Positions 1 to 12,595 of a stretch of DNA of 64,000 bases are shown here, one piece after another. How positions within the stretch are numbered: the first letter of the stretch is position 1; each line of letters begins with the position of its first letter. The DNA lies in NCBI GenBank assembly GCA_025642075.2, contig JAODUO010000157.1, forward strand, positions 441,001-505,000. The letters run 5' to 3'. The translations under genes and the position numbers were made by a program. The notes under the pieces are model-generated. The model searched no databases. It was not told the origin of the DNA and worked only from the letters and a program-made list of their open reading frames with translations. Origin of the DNA: Ridgeia piscesae. Lineage: Eukaryota > Annelida > Polychaeta > Sabellida > Siboglinidae.

Positions 1-659
1 CAGATACAGTCATGTTGAACATTAATATGATATATGCAAATAGACATAGATAATTTACTATATTCATCTATTCTATCGTGTTCAATTGAATTTTAAGGCA
101 AACGGATGTCAGAGGAGCTACCTGCGCCACCTGGGGACGAGGTAAGGAGCCGATATTGGACTTAGACTGTTAGCTTTTCACATTTCTTTAACCTACAGAT
201 ATTACTGCGTGGACGCAAACTTAATTAATAATAATTTGTGCGTATAACATGTCTACGTGTACGTTCTGTGCACTTTCATCCGTCGTGTGAACTTCCATGT
301 TTAATAACAAATATCGATATTGGATTATGTCGTTGTGGTCTTTTGTTGTTCTGATTATGTTAAGGCCTAGACTAAATTCAATTAGCGTCTACCGCAATCA
401 ACATGATTATTTTTGACGTCTCCATGAATACGGGCAAAAGGCCACAAACTTGTCGGAGTTGATATCCAGGCAAACAGTGTTTCAGCTGATAATTTACTCC
501 ATGGAAAGTGAGAAAGAGGAGTCTTTTCCAGAAAAAATCCACATCAAATCACGATTAATTCTCACCACGAATGTTTATAGGGTGAATGCCAGACTGTATG
601 AGGCTATGTCCCGAATTATCCGGAAACACCGCTAAATTGTCATAGTTTTTGTTTATAGT
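1..659. other. AT-rich non-coding stretch
   Basis: I see no convincing gene here. A 61-codon open frame at 450-635 (+) has no recognisable motif and no splice context, and I treat it as chance. Confidence 0.5.
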
Positions 660-714
660 AACGTGCACTCAACGCCGCGCGTGTGTGCACGTGCGTGCGG
701 CGTGCGCATATATT

Positions 715-1140
715 TTGTGTGTGCATGTGCGAGTGTGTGCATGAGCGAGTGTGTGCATGAGCGAGTGTGTGCATTTGCGAGTGTGTGCATGAGCGAGTGT
801 GTGCATGAGCGAGTGTGTGCATTTGCGAGTGTGTGCATGAGCGAGTGTGTGCATGAGCGAGTGTGTGCATTTGCGAGTGTGTGCATGAGCGAGTGTGTGC
901 ATGAGCGAGTGTGTGCATTTGCGAGTGTGTGCATGAGCGAGTGTGTGCATTTGCGAGTGTGTGCATGAGCGAGTGTGTGCATGAGCGAGTGTGTGCATTT
1001 GCGAGTGTGTGCATGAGCGAGTGTGTGCATTTGCGAGTGTGTGCATGAGCGAGTGTGTGCATGTGCGAGTGTGTGCATGTGCGAGTGTGTGCATGAGCGA
1101 GTGTGTGCATGAGCGAGTGTGTGTATTTGCGAGTGTGTGC
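715..1140. repeat. 16-bp minisatellite
   Basis: A tandem array of a 16-bp unit, GTGTGTGCATGAGCGA, with a common variant in which GAGCGA is TTGCGA. The span gives about 26 copies. The variants alternate in a higher-order pattern (two 'gagcga' units then one 'ttgcga'). Long open frames cross it on both strands only because the unit lacks stop codons. No exon was recognised next to it. Confidence 0.95.
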
Positions 1141-1150
1141 GTGTGTGCGT

Positions 1151-3860
1151 GGGACATGCGTACGTGTGTGTATTACTCTGCTTAGACGAACAAAATCTGT
1201 AAAAGAGCACGCACGTGTGCACCCCTCACACCAAATCAAACTTGATAGGTATACCTGATCAGCCATGGGACAATTAACTTGAAAATGAACTAAGAAAAAT
1301 ACAATTCACTTTGGCATATTCCAATTAAATTAACTTTATATTTTCAATTATTACATTTAATACATTTTTGTATCGTCAACGTCTAATTTAGTTCAATTAA
1401 ATTTACTTTAATTGAGCGAATTCCCAATTCTCATCGACTTTTTAAAAATCCCTCAAAATCGGCCTAATGCAGACGATAACACAAATAAATAATTGACAAA
1501 CCTATCGTGCAAACGGACAGCAACATATAAAATGCTTTTATTCGCAACGACATCGTAATTATCGTCTTGTTATTATTCTACTCCGCAACAGCACGCACCC
1601 CGTACAGCACGCACCCGTACCGCCTTTGCGGTCATTTATTCGGGGTCGACACGATTTTAGACGTGAACACAAATACAATGATGCAAATTGGTGTCCTAAA
1701 TAGACAAAGGTCGTATTTATGTATAAATATCGCAATGGCGTCATATTGTAGAAGGGAGGGCGAGAACTGTTCTAATAATAATTATTATTATTTATGATAC
1801 CCGGTTAATCACTACCTATGGGTCTCAACAATCTTGCGAAGTCTATGCCATTTACTGAAATTAAATCCGATTAAATTCAGTATTTTTATTTTTAATTCGA
1901 CAGAACATTCAGACATATACGGTACGCACACGTACGCGAAACTGTGGTAATTATATGTTGTTGTCCGGCGTACGCGAAAGATTATAACTAGTTCCCACCG
2001 TCTCTCTTACTCACGGCTGACAGTATACATTTCCTAGAGACATAATAAGAAGTATTCGGACTGGATTTTAATATAGGGGAAATCGAAGGATAGAATACCC
2101 GGGCGGACAGAACGAACATCCCAACTTACACATAGAGCTCTATGTATCGGACGAGTAGCGGGCGAGCCGTAACACCAGGACACGCGTTGGGCTATACCTA
2201 ATTATTGCTTAGTGTAACAACAATAAATATCCAGGGTAAACTTGTGACTAAGGGCACAATCGCCCCATTCAACGTTATATTATCCACGTGGCGCCATCTG
2301 TTGATCAGGATATTGCGATGTTGTAAGCAACAGACGATGGCGCCATCTCATTGACTCTACATAATAATTATAGACTTGACTACATAATAATTATAGACTT
2401 GTTGAAAAATATGAAAGCATGACTTATAAAACATAACGTAACATAAATAACGACATATATGTCATGTGTATATAAACTATTATTACGTTCACTGCAGACC
2501 TTAGCAAAATAGTGTTACAACAGGACTGTACATGAAATAAAAATTTCAAAATAAATTCAACAGCAATTTACTTTACACTAACATCCCATGTTTACAGGGA
2601 CTGTATATCTTCAATTGAACATATTATGTGGAATTCTTTTATCATATGATCGACCTGTTTTGTTTAAATAATAATCGATTAAAATATGGATCCATTCATG
2701 TTTTCTATCAGGTGATGATATCAAATTGGAGTTCTTTTCAAGTTAAAGGTTCTTCAATGTATTAAAGGTTTCTTTGAGAATTTAAAACTACTAATGTATA
2801 CAATGTTTTATTAATCATGTCAACATAATTATTTCATGTAATTCTATGCTTACATTTTATTAGTAATTTGTTTAAATGATATAGAAAAAAATAACTCTAT
2901 GTAGACAAAAATGTAAGCATATTTTCTATAAGGCATGGTCATGAATATTCAGTTCAGTTTGCCAGACTTCTGTTTTAACAAGTTCATTGTGTTTACAGTC
3001 AAGGGTCATTGTATGGTTCACTAGGTATGCATTATTAATTATAGTTGGGCTGCATACTTAATCACCCATGTAGCAGCAAGCTCAAGGTGATTTGCATAAA
3101 CACAGTCATGTCCTGTGTATTTGCATAAACACAGTCATGTCGTGTGTATTTGCACAGGGAACACCCAAGTTATGCCTGCCTTTGCAAGACAAAGGTAACA
3201 GTACTTTTGGGAAACGATCATGCTTTGATGCAGCACATCTCAAATGTATAAAAGTTTACAGACTCCCTGCAACTCCTTCATTCTATCACTTGGGTAATTC
3301 TATTTTGTGTCGAGAAGTCAAGAGATATACAACAAATCTGGAAGAGATTCATGGAATATCCAGAAGGGTTTGCAGTATACAACAGGCAGTTAATGCTACA
3401 CAAAAGCCACATTCAATGACTTCATACTTGCTTTAATGATACAGTGATGCCAATACATGTTACACCAACAATTCACTTGCTGCTTAGTTCCATTTTATCA
3501 CTGGTGTATTGCCATTTCTTGTTGCATTGAGTTCTTGTCGACATTCACGCAGTCCAGTGGATGTAAAACAGTTGTCATAGCAGAAATTGATAACCAGCCA
3601 TTGTCTTAACTGAGGACAAAAAAGGTGTATATCGATACAAAAATATCTGATGCATGTTTAAGTAATGTTCACAGCGTGAAGAAAACAAAATTGTCCTGAA
3701 TAACACCAAAGAGTTGGAAGTTGCAGGAGAAACGCATCCAAACTGTTCACTTATCTAATTGCAGTGATGCCAGAGAGAGTTTGTTCGAGGCAAGTTGTAA
3801 ACCCATAAAACCATACTACTGAGTAAGTTACTTAAGTTATGAAATGAAGCGGTCCACCAG
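1151..3860. other. AT-rich spacer, no gene recognised
   Basis: Mostly AT-rich unique sequence. It contains an inverted repeat at 2289-2344 and a short tandem duplication at 3090-3155 ('tttgcataaacacagtcatg' twice). A 114-codon frame at 3092-3436 (+) matches nothing I know. Confidence 0.45.
2289..2344. repeat. Imperfect hairpin around TGGCGCCATC
   Basis: The arms TGGCGCCATCTGTTG and CAACAGACGATGGCGCCA pair with a small bulge around a loop of about 25 nt. It could be a remnant of a small inverted-repeat element. Confidence 0.6.
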
Positions 3861-3864
3861 TCAG

Positions 3865-4130
3865 TACCTAGAGTCCGGCTGGTCACTCGTGTTGCTGGTC
3901 ATTCGTTGTTTTGGTCACTCCGAGTGTCCATTACCCAAGTGACCACTAGGTGACGATCACTTGCTACGTCAGTGACGATCACTTACAGTGCCAGTCACAC
4001 TAAATGACAGTCACATAAAGTGTCAGTCATTGCAAGTGACCATTAGTCAGTGGTGGTCAACTGCAGTGTAGGTCACCCCACATGCCGGTCTCTCGGAGCT
4101 CTGGTCACTCACTGGTCACTCCGAGTGCTG
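3865..4130. repeat. Degenerate GGTCACT/AGTGACC repeat overlapping the RNF103 3' end
   Basis: Irregular reiterations of GGTCACTC, AGTGACC and CAGTCAC with spacings of about 15-20 bp. The block runs into the last codons and stop of the RNF103-like gene: CACTCGGAGTGA, read on the minus strand, is itself one repeat unit. Confidence 0.7.
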
Positions 4131-5895
4131 ATGAAGAAGACACGGCTTGGCTCGGTATGCTGGCCAGCGACACACGGGGCAGCAGTGGTTGTCTCTGGTG
4201 ATCCATCCCATGATGCACTGCTCGTGGAATGTATGACCACACGGCAGGCCGCACAGTATCACGCCATAGCGGTAGTTCTCGAGGCAAATCGCACACTCCG
4301 TGTTGGCGAGCATACCAGGTGGCGCCACATATTCATCACGAGGCGAGAGATTACCGCCGTTGTCATAGTTACTGCATCGCGATCGCGGATCTTTGCACGG
4401 GTCTTTTTTCGGACTTCGTCTGTGATTGTGTTCGCTGCCATCACTACCGCCACCACCACCACCACCACCACCGCCGGAACAATCGTCCTGCTGACACGTG
4501 CACTTGTAGTCACTGTCCATCAGAAACTTGGCGCAAGCCGACTCTGATTCCATTCTCTCAGCATCCAGCTGTTCCTGTGATTTGCTGAGGCTCTCCACAC
4601 TATTCTGCAGGGCACGGCATTTCTCACACACGAACATCAGCGGTTTCCTCGGCTTATCCTTGCCCTGCTGCCAGGCGGCGCCACTGGTCATGCTCATGGC
4701 ACTGCATTCGCCGTCAGAGTCGACCTTATCGATGTCGCTGTTAGCATCGCTGCCTGGGTCCGAGTCAATGCTGGGCCCAGTGTACTTCCACACGGGCAGG
4801 TCTTTGATGTAGTCCATCGAGATCATCGGCCGCAGCCAGAAGTTCGGCACGGCCATGCGTTCAATGAGGAGCTCCATTCCGACCTCAAGGTCAAGGGGCG
4901 GGACCCCGATGGCAGGGGTCAATGACGACATAGGTCGGAACAGGTAGCTCGTGACGGAGTCGAGCTGCAGGTTCCACCACTGTGAACTACTCATGTGAGA
5001 CGACGCGTCACCGTCGTTCGCGTCCGGAGTGGCGTAGAGCCAGTGCAGCACAGCGACAACACACAGGAACGTGGCGAATGTTCCAATAAGCAACTTGCTG
5101 CTAACGGCTGAGTACCACAACCAATCGGCCCGCACCCACGACGCGGCGGTCGTCAGACTGCTGATGCGCAGCAGCTTGAGTATGCTGCTCAGCAGCAGGT
5201 GCATGTACGGCAGCTGCAGCACAGCAAGCACTGGCAGCCACAGCACGATCAAGAGACAGTTCCACTTGCCAATGTCCCACAGCAGCGTCCCCAGACGGCG
5301 CAGGATGCTGCCATGGACAATACACAGGTCAAAGACGCACGCCGCATTGATGACAACCAGACTCAACAAGAACATGTCGTTCACCTCCGGGTAGACGCTT
5401 CGCAGGAACAACGCCATCGAGTCGGAGTTGAGGTACTCCCCGCTGTGTGACCCGTAGGTGTAGTTGCTCTCCGGCGTTATGATCTGATACCGCGGCGCCC
5501 GGCCAATGTTCAGTTTCTTTGCGATGCCACGACCGGTGCCACGTTTTGTGTTCACCATGCCAAACTTTGCACGCCCGGTGAACTTGACGCTGAGCACGGA
5601 GAAGAACATCGCGGGAATCGACATCTGCGTGAAAAGAACGACGCGCAGCTTTGTCTGTGTGTCGGTGTCATCATCGTCATCTTTGTCGCTGAAGTGAAAC
5701 CAATTTGTGACGAGTTCTTCGAAAGTGTTAATCTCTTGGATGCGTGAGGCTAAGTTCTTGTTGACCCAGTCGAAGACAGCGGGCACGCCTGTGGAGCCCA
5801 TGTAGCTGTGCAGGACCACGCTGTCCTTGGCCTTGTGCCCTCGCGGGAGTGCGAGGACCAGACGTGAACTGTACCATGCCTTGTGGTCACATAAC
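4116..5895 (-). CDS. RNF103: RNF103 exon 3 (membrane domain, linker, RING-H2)
   Basis: The acceptor TTTGTAG at 5896-5902 precedes codons joining in phase 2 to exon 2. The exon encodes about 590 residues, most of the protein, without interruption. Membrane segments include [33 protein letters not shown] and [15 protein letters not shown]. The (CCA)n tract at 4448-4477 encodes ten consecutive glycines. All zinc ligands of the RING-H2 pattern (C-x2-C, C, H-x2-H, C, C-x2-C) are present. Confidence 0.95.
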
Positions 5896-8474
5896 CTACA
5901 AACACACAGCAGCATGGAACCTCAGGGTTCAAAATAGTGGTAGCCGGGTAGAGGAACTACCTTTGAACAATATTTTTGTTTGAATATAGAGTGTTATATA
6001 AGTTAATGTTATTATTATGCAATTTGGATATGGCCATATGCCACATTATTTTAGTCATTTTTTAGTGGGAAACTTAACAAATACAGATACCTTTCATCAA
6101 CACAATATTTGTAAACTCACAAATACATGTTAAATATACATAGCAAAATATTTGCATTGTTCTACTAAATATAGTAGAACTTTTATACATTAAAATAGTT
6201 ATTACAAAGCAACACAAGTGTTTCGTTTTAGAATATTTTATATGAACTGACAAGAAATCTAATTTCTTGTCAGTTTTCATTCATTCATGAATCATGATGC
6301 CACAAACCAAGTGTTGCAGTTGACTTAGTTTCTACTTTCGCCAGTTATATTACATGCTAAACAGTGATTCTGGCTAAACTGATATTTACTAAAACAAAAG
6401 TAGTGCAACAGTGGCCCCCACAAGAGAGCGACTCGTCGGCTGTTACCATTTCTGATATGTAGAATTAAGAGTATAGTTGATATGGTAAATCGTTCTAATT
6501 AACTATCTCTCTTTTACAAATGCATTGCATGTTGGCTAATCTTAATGGTGCAAGAAAGCGAATGAGGTTAGGAAGAGGCATGTGGACCTCAACGCTTCAA
6601 CAAAAATACCTCTCTGCCCACAATTTTAGTTAGTATATAGAGTAATTTATTATTATTAAAAAAATTGGGCTACCAGATATGGGTGTGGGCTACCAGAAAT
6701 TTCAAGCTGGTAGCCCGGATGGCTGCCTTGATTTTGTAGTTATTTCTACCCCTGCACCTACATTACAATGTTGCCTGCCTGCCTCTGTGTGCTCACATCT
6801 CAGCTATATGATCTAATGGGCCTGTTTGAAATAAAATAAATACAAAATAAATATTATTATCAAACGTTTCTATTTATTGTTACTGTAAATCACATGAATT
6901 TTTTATTTCGGAACTTTTTTATTTAGACTTGCCCATACATTTTTAGTTTAACTAAAAACGAGAAACATTTTGTGTTTTGTGAGCCTAATTTATGAAACCA
7001 AAAATCCAAGAATTTCATGACATAATAAACTTTCATGAATTCATGAAGTGCTTCGTCACCGCTCACATTGAGAGGCTGACAGTTCTTTGCCACTACCCCC
7101 GTACTTTCTTTTTTACTCCAGCTACTGTTGAAGAAGTGAGGCGAATAATTATTTCTTCTCCAAATAAATGTTGTGATATAGATCCAGTGCCAACTGTATT
7201 GTTGACATTTTTGACTCTTTATTTGGTATGATAACAAATCTCATTAATGTATCACTGAGGACAGGTACTTTACCAGATGATTTTAAACAAGCGCATATAA
7301 ATCCATTTCTTAAAAAGACAACTTTGCCGAAAGATAACTGGACAAATTATAGACGTGTTTCTAATCTCAGCATCATCTCCAAGATGCTTGAATAGGCCTT
7401 GGATCTCATATTAATTCAAATAATCTGTCAAATATGTTCCAATCTGCATACAAAAAACATCATTCTATTGAGACTGCTCTCCTAAAAGTGCATAATGATA
7501 TCACTTTAGATACGGATAATAGTAGTTACCTTGCTTGATTCATCGGCTGCCTGTGATACTATTAATCATACGTTTCACTCGTTTGTCTTTGTGGTACGGT
7601 GAGTCTGGTGTAGCTTTAAGCTGGTTTAAATCTTATCTTAGTGGAGAGAGAGTTAAGATTGGGGATTGTTTGTCATTATCAATTAATATTTTTATATGGC
7701 CCAATAGAAGTTACCTTATTATTATTATTATTAGCAGACTGTTACATATCTCACTATATATGCATGCAATGTATGACTCTCTTTTTATCAAATGTACATT
7801 GCACATGCTATCAGAGGAGGGTAGATGCAAATAGTGCCTAGCCCCCAGAATTGACAACTACAGCATCTGTAGTGGCTTACTTTGATCTTTCACATACACA
7901 TTATTTCACTTACAAAATATAAAAACAGGTGTGTTTCTACCAGGCAATGTTCAAGCTATGGGAATGATACAATTACAGCACACAGCTCAAAAGACCTGCC
8001 GTAAATGAATATTCAAACACAAACCTATTGTCCAATGAGCAGTCAAATATTCCCGTCCGAACGCCAAAGTGTGAAACCTTTTCCACCAAGGTGGCCCAGT
8101 CTTTGGGTTGCATGAACATGCGCCTTGCGTGAGGGACGACCTGCACCACCCACACACTGTCCTTGGTGTCCTCTACTTCCTCGTAGAAATGATCACCGCA
8201 GGTGAAGTTGGTCGATGACACACGGGCCGACCTTGAAGTCAAGGTGACTGCAATGATTTCACCTTCGCTGACTTCCCCTGTGGGAGCAGAATATGGTGAG
8301 ACAAGATAAACATCTCTGCCAGGTTAAAATGTCAAACATTTCGTAATCTTCCAGTTAATGGCCTTCGAAAAAGTCGAAATAAAAAACAACTAGCAATACT
8401 TTATCAATTTAAACTTAAAATAAATAAATTTGCAGAATATAAATTAATTATATAGCCTTATATATATATATGAG

Positions 8475-8506
<32 letters not shown>

Positions 8507-9472
8507 CATATATATATATATAATGGGTGCACATCCACAAAACATTGCCTTTCCGATCGTGGTGTATCTGGGGTGTGCTAAATGCTCATGCCCTGTGGCA
8601 TATGCTTGTGTATGAGAATTACGTAGACTCAATGGCATTAATTTGATCTAGAAGTAGAACATAATTTTAAAATATCTGACTTCTTTATACCGTAAGTGGT
8701 GTAGAATGACATTACGAACACATACACATAAAAAAGGTGGTAAAACCATTTTGAAAAGGCCCTACAATGGCCTAATGATTCAGGCCAGGTAACTGGAAGA
8801 CTACCAAACATTACAGAAAATGACTTATTTTGTATAATCACGTCAGTATATTTACTAGCAGAAATGCTCCACTGGCTGTGTTACATGTACAGACAGCTTC
8901 CAGAAGTCAAACTAGACGTATGGCAAAATTTACATAACTTGAACAGGTGTTAGTCAAATAACTGTTTTCTGCGACATCTCCAAGTTATGAAAACCATAGA
9001 TCAACTGGCCAGAACACATGCTGCCACACGGTTGGTCCTACTGGTTGAAAATAGTTGAATGAAATTTAGCCACAATAAAAAAATTGGGATATACATTGAT
9101 TCTTTGACGCCTTTTACAAGGTTAGTTCTGCCATAAGTTGAAGTGGCATGAACGTGTTTCAGCAGGCATTGCAAAGCAAAAGACAGAACAACCACACATA
9201 ATCTGTAGTAACTAGTAGTGTGCACGCTAGCCTGTCTTGTCTATAGTACCTGATGTCTCGACCAGGTCGGTCATCTCTGGTTTCTCCACCACGCCGGCGT
9301 AGCTGACACCTCTCTTGTCGAGCAGCAGTTTAAGCTTTCGCACTCCTAGTGAGACGGGATCAATCAGGTGACTGGCCACTCGACCCTCGTAATAGGCGAC
9401 CGCCTCCAAAATACGCGACAAAATAAACAACATGGCTAGGTATAATGTCAGCAATACCAGCTTCCACCACAT
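4116..9472 (-). CDS. RNF103: RNF103-like RING-H2 E3 ubiquitin ligase (complete, 3 exons)
   Basis: Coding exons are 9250-9472, 8025-8277 and 4116-5895. Junction phases are 1 and 2, and the product is 751 aa. The first exon gives a hydrophobic N-terminus ([19 protein letters not shown]) matching the RNF103/KF-1 family. The second carries a luminal block with [17 protein letters not shown] and FGVRTG. The third carries [24 protein letters not shown], further membrane helices, ASWVRADW and [11 protein letters not shown], then an acidic/serine-rich linker with a ten-glycine run. A C-terminal RING-H2 finger (CAICLEN...CGHTFHEQC...CPVCRWP) starts at about residue 693. The family acts in ER-membrane ubiquitination (ER-associated degradation). 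An upstream in-frame Met at 9484 exists; 9472 fits family length better. It is longer than human RNF103 (about 685 aa), mainly in the linker. Confidence 0.95.
5896..8024 (-). other. RNF103 intron 2
   Basis: A 2.1-kb intron, AT-rich, containing a plus-strand LINE reverse-transcriptase fossil (6990-7680). A motif GGTAGCCCGG near 6709 resembles GGTAGCCGGG near 5939. I see no other gene. Confidence 0.8.
6990..7680 (+). pseudogene. Decayed non-LTR retrotransposon reverse-transcriptase fragment
   Basis: Broken reading frames give pieces typical of the Jockey/CR1-group reverse transcriptase: [78 protein letters not shown] and [12 protein letters not shown]. The frame changes several times and stops interrupt it, so it is a dead copy. 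It is not the same family as the CR1 copies at 16.6 and 23.4 kb. Confidence 0.85.
8025..8277 (-). CDS. RNF103: RNF103 exon 2
   Basis: The exon is flanked by acceptor CTCCCACAG and donor GTTTGT. It encodes the conserved luminal block including [21 protein letters not shown] and [11 protein letters not shown]. It enters in phase 1 and leaves in phase 2. Confidence 0.9.
8278..9249 (-). other. RNF103 intron 1 with (TA)n tracts
   Basis: A 972-bp intron. A TA-rich microsatellite with ATAC interruptions lies at 8458-8523. Nothing else was recognised. Confidence 0.7.
9250..9472 (-). CDS. RNF103: RNF103 exon 1 (start codon, membrane anchor)
   Basis: MWWKL matches the human start MWLKL. A hydrophobic stretch at residues 4-20 is followed by [18 protein letters not shown]. 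The donor GTACTA at 9249 is weak, but phase and homology fit exon 2. Confidence 0.9.
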
Positions 9473-9484
9473 CGTCCCTTGCAT

Positions 9485-9993
9485 ATTGGTAGGCGAATTA
9501 TGTCATCTGAAAATAGTCGTCTATTTAACAGTTGACAGCTAGCATTCGCTGTTGTTGACAGCTGAAGTGACGTTTGTCAACAAGACACGTCGACGAATCA
9601 CACAACGTGCCCGTGAACGCAGTTTAGCAACCGGACGTTGTCAGTTTACCGTAATTTTGCAACCAAAATGTTCTCAAGTGCATTCCGAGGATCATGTTCG
9701 ATCGACAAATTAGTTATCGTGCAGCAAGTGTTATATCTTGACAACCAGATACACCCCGAAAAACAAAATACAAAATGGCACCACGAAATTGCTTTGATCA
9801 CGTGATCTCAGTTACCTGTTGTAGTTACAATGTTGGTCACTGCGAGCGCGTTATGCGATATCATGGAGCGCCGGTGTTGACTGTATTATATTTTTCAATT
9901 ATGTGTAGCGCGTTCTCTTCAAGTACCCAGACCCCAGCTGGGTATCGCGCCTATGATGTTGGATGCTCTATGAGCATTGCGCACCGTCTAGGA

Positions 9994-10024
<31 letters not shown>

Positions 10025-10127
10025 CGGTGTTACTGCAGCGCATATATATATATATAATTTATATATATATATATATATAATTATGTGTAGCCTTCTTATT
10101 AATAAATCCTAGCTTATCGGCTATATT

Positions 10128-10187
<60 letters not shown>

Positions 10188-10244
10188 TGTGTAGCGCGTT
10201 CTCTTTAAGTCCCAATCCCAGCTGGGTATCGCGCCTATGATGTA

Positions 10245-10332
<88 letters not shown>

Positions 10333-11420
10333 CTATGATTTTATGAGCAATACCATAGAGCATCTATGAGCACAACACCTATTTGCATAATGTTTACAAT
10401 GTGTTACAGAAAATTACCTTTATGACAACAGTATAAGGGGAAATTAAAGTGTCAAATGTGTGCAGTAACCTTTCCATGTCGTACTCGTAGTGGAAATATA
10501 AATAGCACATTTAAGCATTATCAATATTATTGGCTAAAAACGGATATATCCGCATAGTTTCGTGTGTGACGTAAGCGCCCTGCTCTGTGTATTGGATACA
10601 TCCATTGTGACGTTGTCAAACCCGTGCCATCTACGGGGTCGAACTAGTGACGTTGGAATGAATCAAAATCCTGTTATAAAAAGATCAGTTTATTTATCGT
10701 CTTAATTAAATTGCGAATAAATATTAAATAAAATAATTAAATTATTGAGGTTATCGTTGAAAAATGTGGAGCAATAGTAAGGCAAAGAACTAATTGTTTG
10801 CTTAGAGCATATCAGGAATGACGAACGAAGTATAAAAACTTAGACCTACGCAGTTCTCTAGCTCAAACAATGTAAATGTAAACGGCGCGCGCTGCACTGT
10901 CTTGAATATAATATACGGCCTTTGGTAAAAACGACCAACTTGAACGGCCAAAGGGAAACCGTTGCCGGCGACTTAACACGCAATTTTGACTTTTGTCGCT
11001 GACTATTTGGTGCCACCCTCGGCTCGTGGCTACTACCGGTCTTGGATGATAATAATAACAGCGTGTGGTGTTAATCTTATTCTTAAATACACACTGTCCT
11101 GCCTTCCACACTTACATTTCGCACAAACAATCCCTGCCAGTCTGCCTGCTCACGCATTGTAATATACGTCAGCTTGTGTCCCATATGTCCCAAGGTGCAC
11201 TTTTCTCTCTTTCTACCCTACCACCACATCTCTTGTAGTCTTATCAGAGGAATTGGGCAATGTATCCTAGTATATCAGCTCTAACGACTGGCGTTTTTAT
11301 TTTTGAAAACTTGATGTATACGTTTTTTTATACATACTTTCATGTCTGGTGGCTTACGATTTCCGTTTTGAAATGAATGAAGTATATTTGATTTGTTTTT
11401 GCGTGGTTTAGTTTGATTTG
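9485..11420. other. Intergenic region upstream of RNF103
   Basis: This holds the presumed RNF103 promoter (9485-9800), where no TATA box or other element could be assigned with confidence. Long (TA)n tracts at 9990-10330 follow, then unique AT-rich DNA. An 82-codon frame at 10863-11111 (-) has no recognised similarity. Confidence 0.5.
9898..10328. repeat. (TA)n tracts with a direct 60-bp duplication
   Basis: A block of about 60 bp (ATTATGTGTAGCGCGTTCTC ... CTATGATGT) occurs at 9898-9959 and again at 10184-10243 in the same orientation. (TA)n lies between and after the copies. Confidence 0.9.
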
Positions 11421-11625
11421 ATATGATATGATATGATATGATATGATATGATATGATATGATATGATATGATATGATATAATATAATATATGGCCTTGCC
11501 TTGCCTTGCCTTGCCTTGCCTTGCCTTGCCTTGCCTTGCCTTGCCTTGCCTTGCCTTGCCTTGCCTTGCCTTGCTTTGCTTTGCTTTGCTTTGCTTTGCT
11601 TTGCTTTACTTTACTTTACTTTACT
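11421..11625. repeat. Compound pentanucleotide microsatellite
   Basis: The tract passes in order through (ATATG)n, (CCTTG)n, (CTTTG)n and (CTTTA)n. Confidence 0.97.
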
Positions 11626-11832
11626 TGAATCAATGGTTTTCATTTTTCATATCCATATTAAAGATCTGAACTTTCGTTTTACTTATAAAGGCATTCGTCA
11701 GAACGTTTCACGTTGACGTCTTCAATACTAATGACGGATGACGTCATCGTACACGTAGGGTAGTTCGTAATTACCCTTGTCTCTGTTCCTTGGTGTCTTT
11801 GTCTTTCGGATCCAGAAGACTCCCTTTATTTG

Positions 11833-12140
11833 TTACGTTATTCTGTTTGACTCTTTATCAATAATTTTCGCTCCCTCCCAGTCTATGATGTGAATTTCAG
11901 TCGTTGCATGGTCTGTAAGGGCGGATTTGTTGAAGTTAGACATTAATCTTTTCCCGCTCCTTGTGTATTTCTCATTGTTCGTGTTGTCTACGTCTTTCCT
12001 GTGTTCGCCCAGTCGTGTTTTCAGTAGTCTCCCAGTCTCTCCAGTATACTCGGCACCACAGTTCTTGCATGGTATCTGGTACACCAGCTCACCTTGTTCT
12101 TCAAATTCTACCCTGTCTTTTGGATGTACCAGCAGGAGCC
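11833..12140 (-). pseudogene. Penelope-like element, GIY-YIG endonuclease fragment
   Basis: The minus-strand frame contains LLLVHPKDRVEFEEQ, LVYQIPCKNCGAEYTGETGR, LKTRLGEHRKDV, SALTDHATTEIHIIDWEGAK and IIDKES. This is the arrangement of the C-terminal GIY-YIG domain of Penelope-like retroelements; the 'GIY' site reads AEY and 'YIG' reads YTG. No reverse transcriptase is visible upstream (plus-strand direction >12.2 kb), so only the 3' end remains. Confidence 0.85.
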
Positions 12141-12159
12141 TGAAGGGTGGTCCCTTACA

Positions 12160-12415
12160 AAAAAGAGCCAATGGTATACCACTGATTACCACTGATTACC
12201 ACTGAATACCATTCAGTATCAATGATATATCAGCAGGACTCAGTGGTGCTCTCAACGGTAATTTAAAATACCATTCAATACCACTGAACGGTACAAAGAA
12301 TCCAAAATATCATTCAAAATATCATTCAAAAAACCATTCAGATACCATTCAAATACCCTTGGCCATAATACTCCCTAGGACCATTCAAAAACCAATGGTA
12401 TTTGAATGCTATTTT
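12160..12415. repeat. Degenerate ACCATTCAA/TACCACTG repeat
   Basis: Irregular tandem repeats of ACCACTGATT, ACCATTCAATACC and ATCATTCAAAA, abutting the Penelope-like fragment. Confidence 0.8.
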
Positions 12416-12595
12416 TAAGGGTTGTGGGGACGCATGGCTGTCGCAACTCCTACTTCTTCATTACTTTCCGAGACTCCGTCCACATATAGAACAACCACTT
12501 GGCCCAACCAGCATTGTATCATAAAAGTATACACAACTTGAGTTGCACTTACAGAAAATAAATAATTTCGAAACTATAGGCAGGGTGAATCCGGG

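Noticed and set aside
640..1266. Histidine/threonine-rich frames over 200 codons on both strands
   Set aside because: Artefacts of the 16-bp GTGTGTGC array.
4050..4547. Plus-strand frame of 165 codons
   Set aside because: Shadow of RNF103 exon 3, including the (CCA)n tract.
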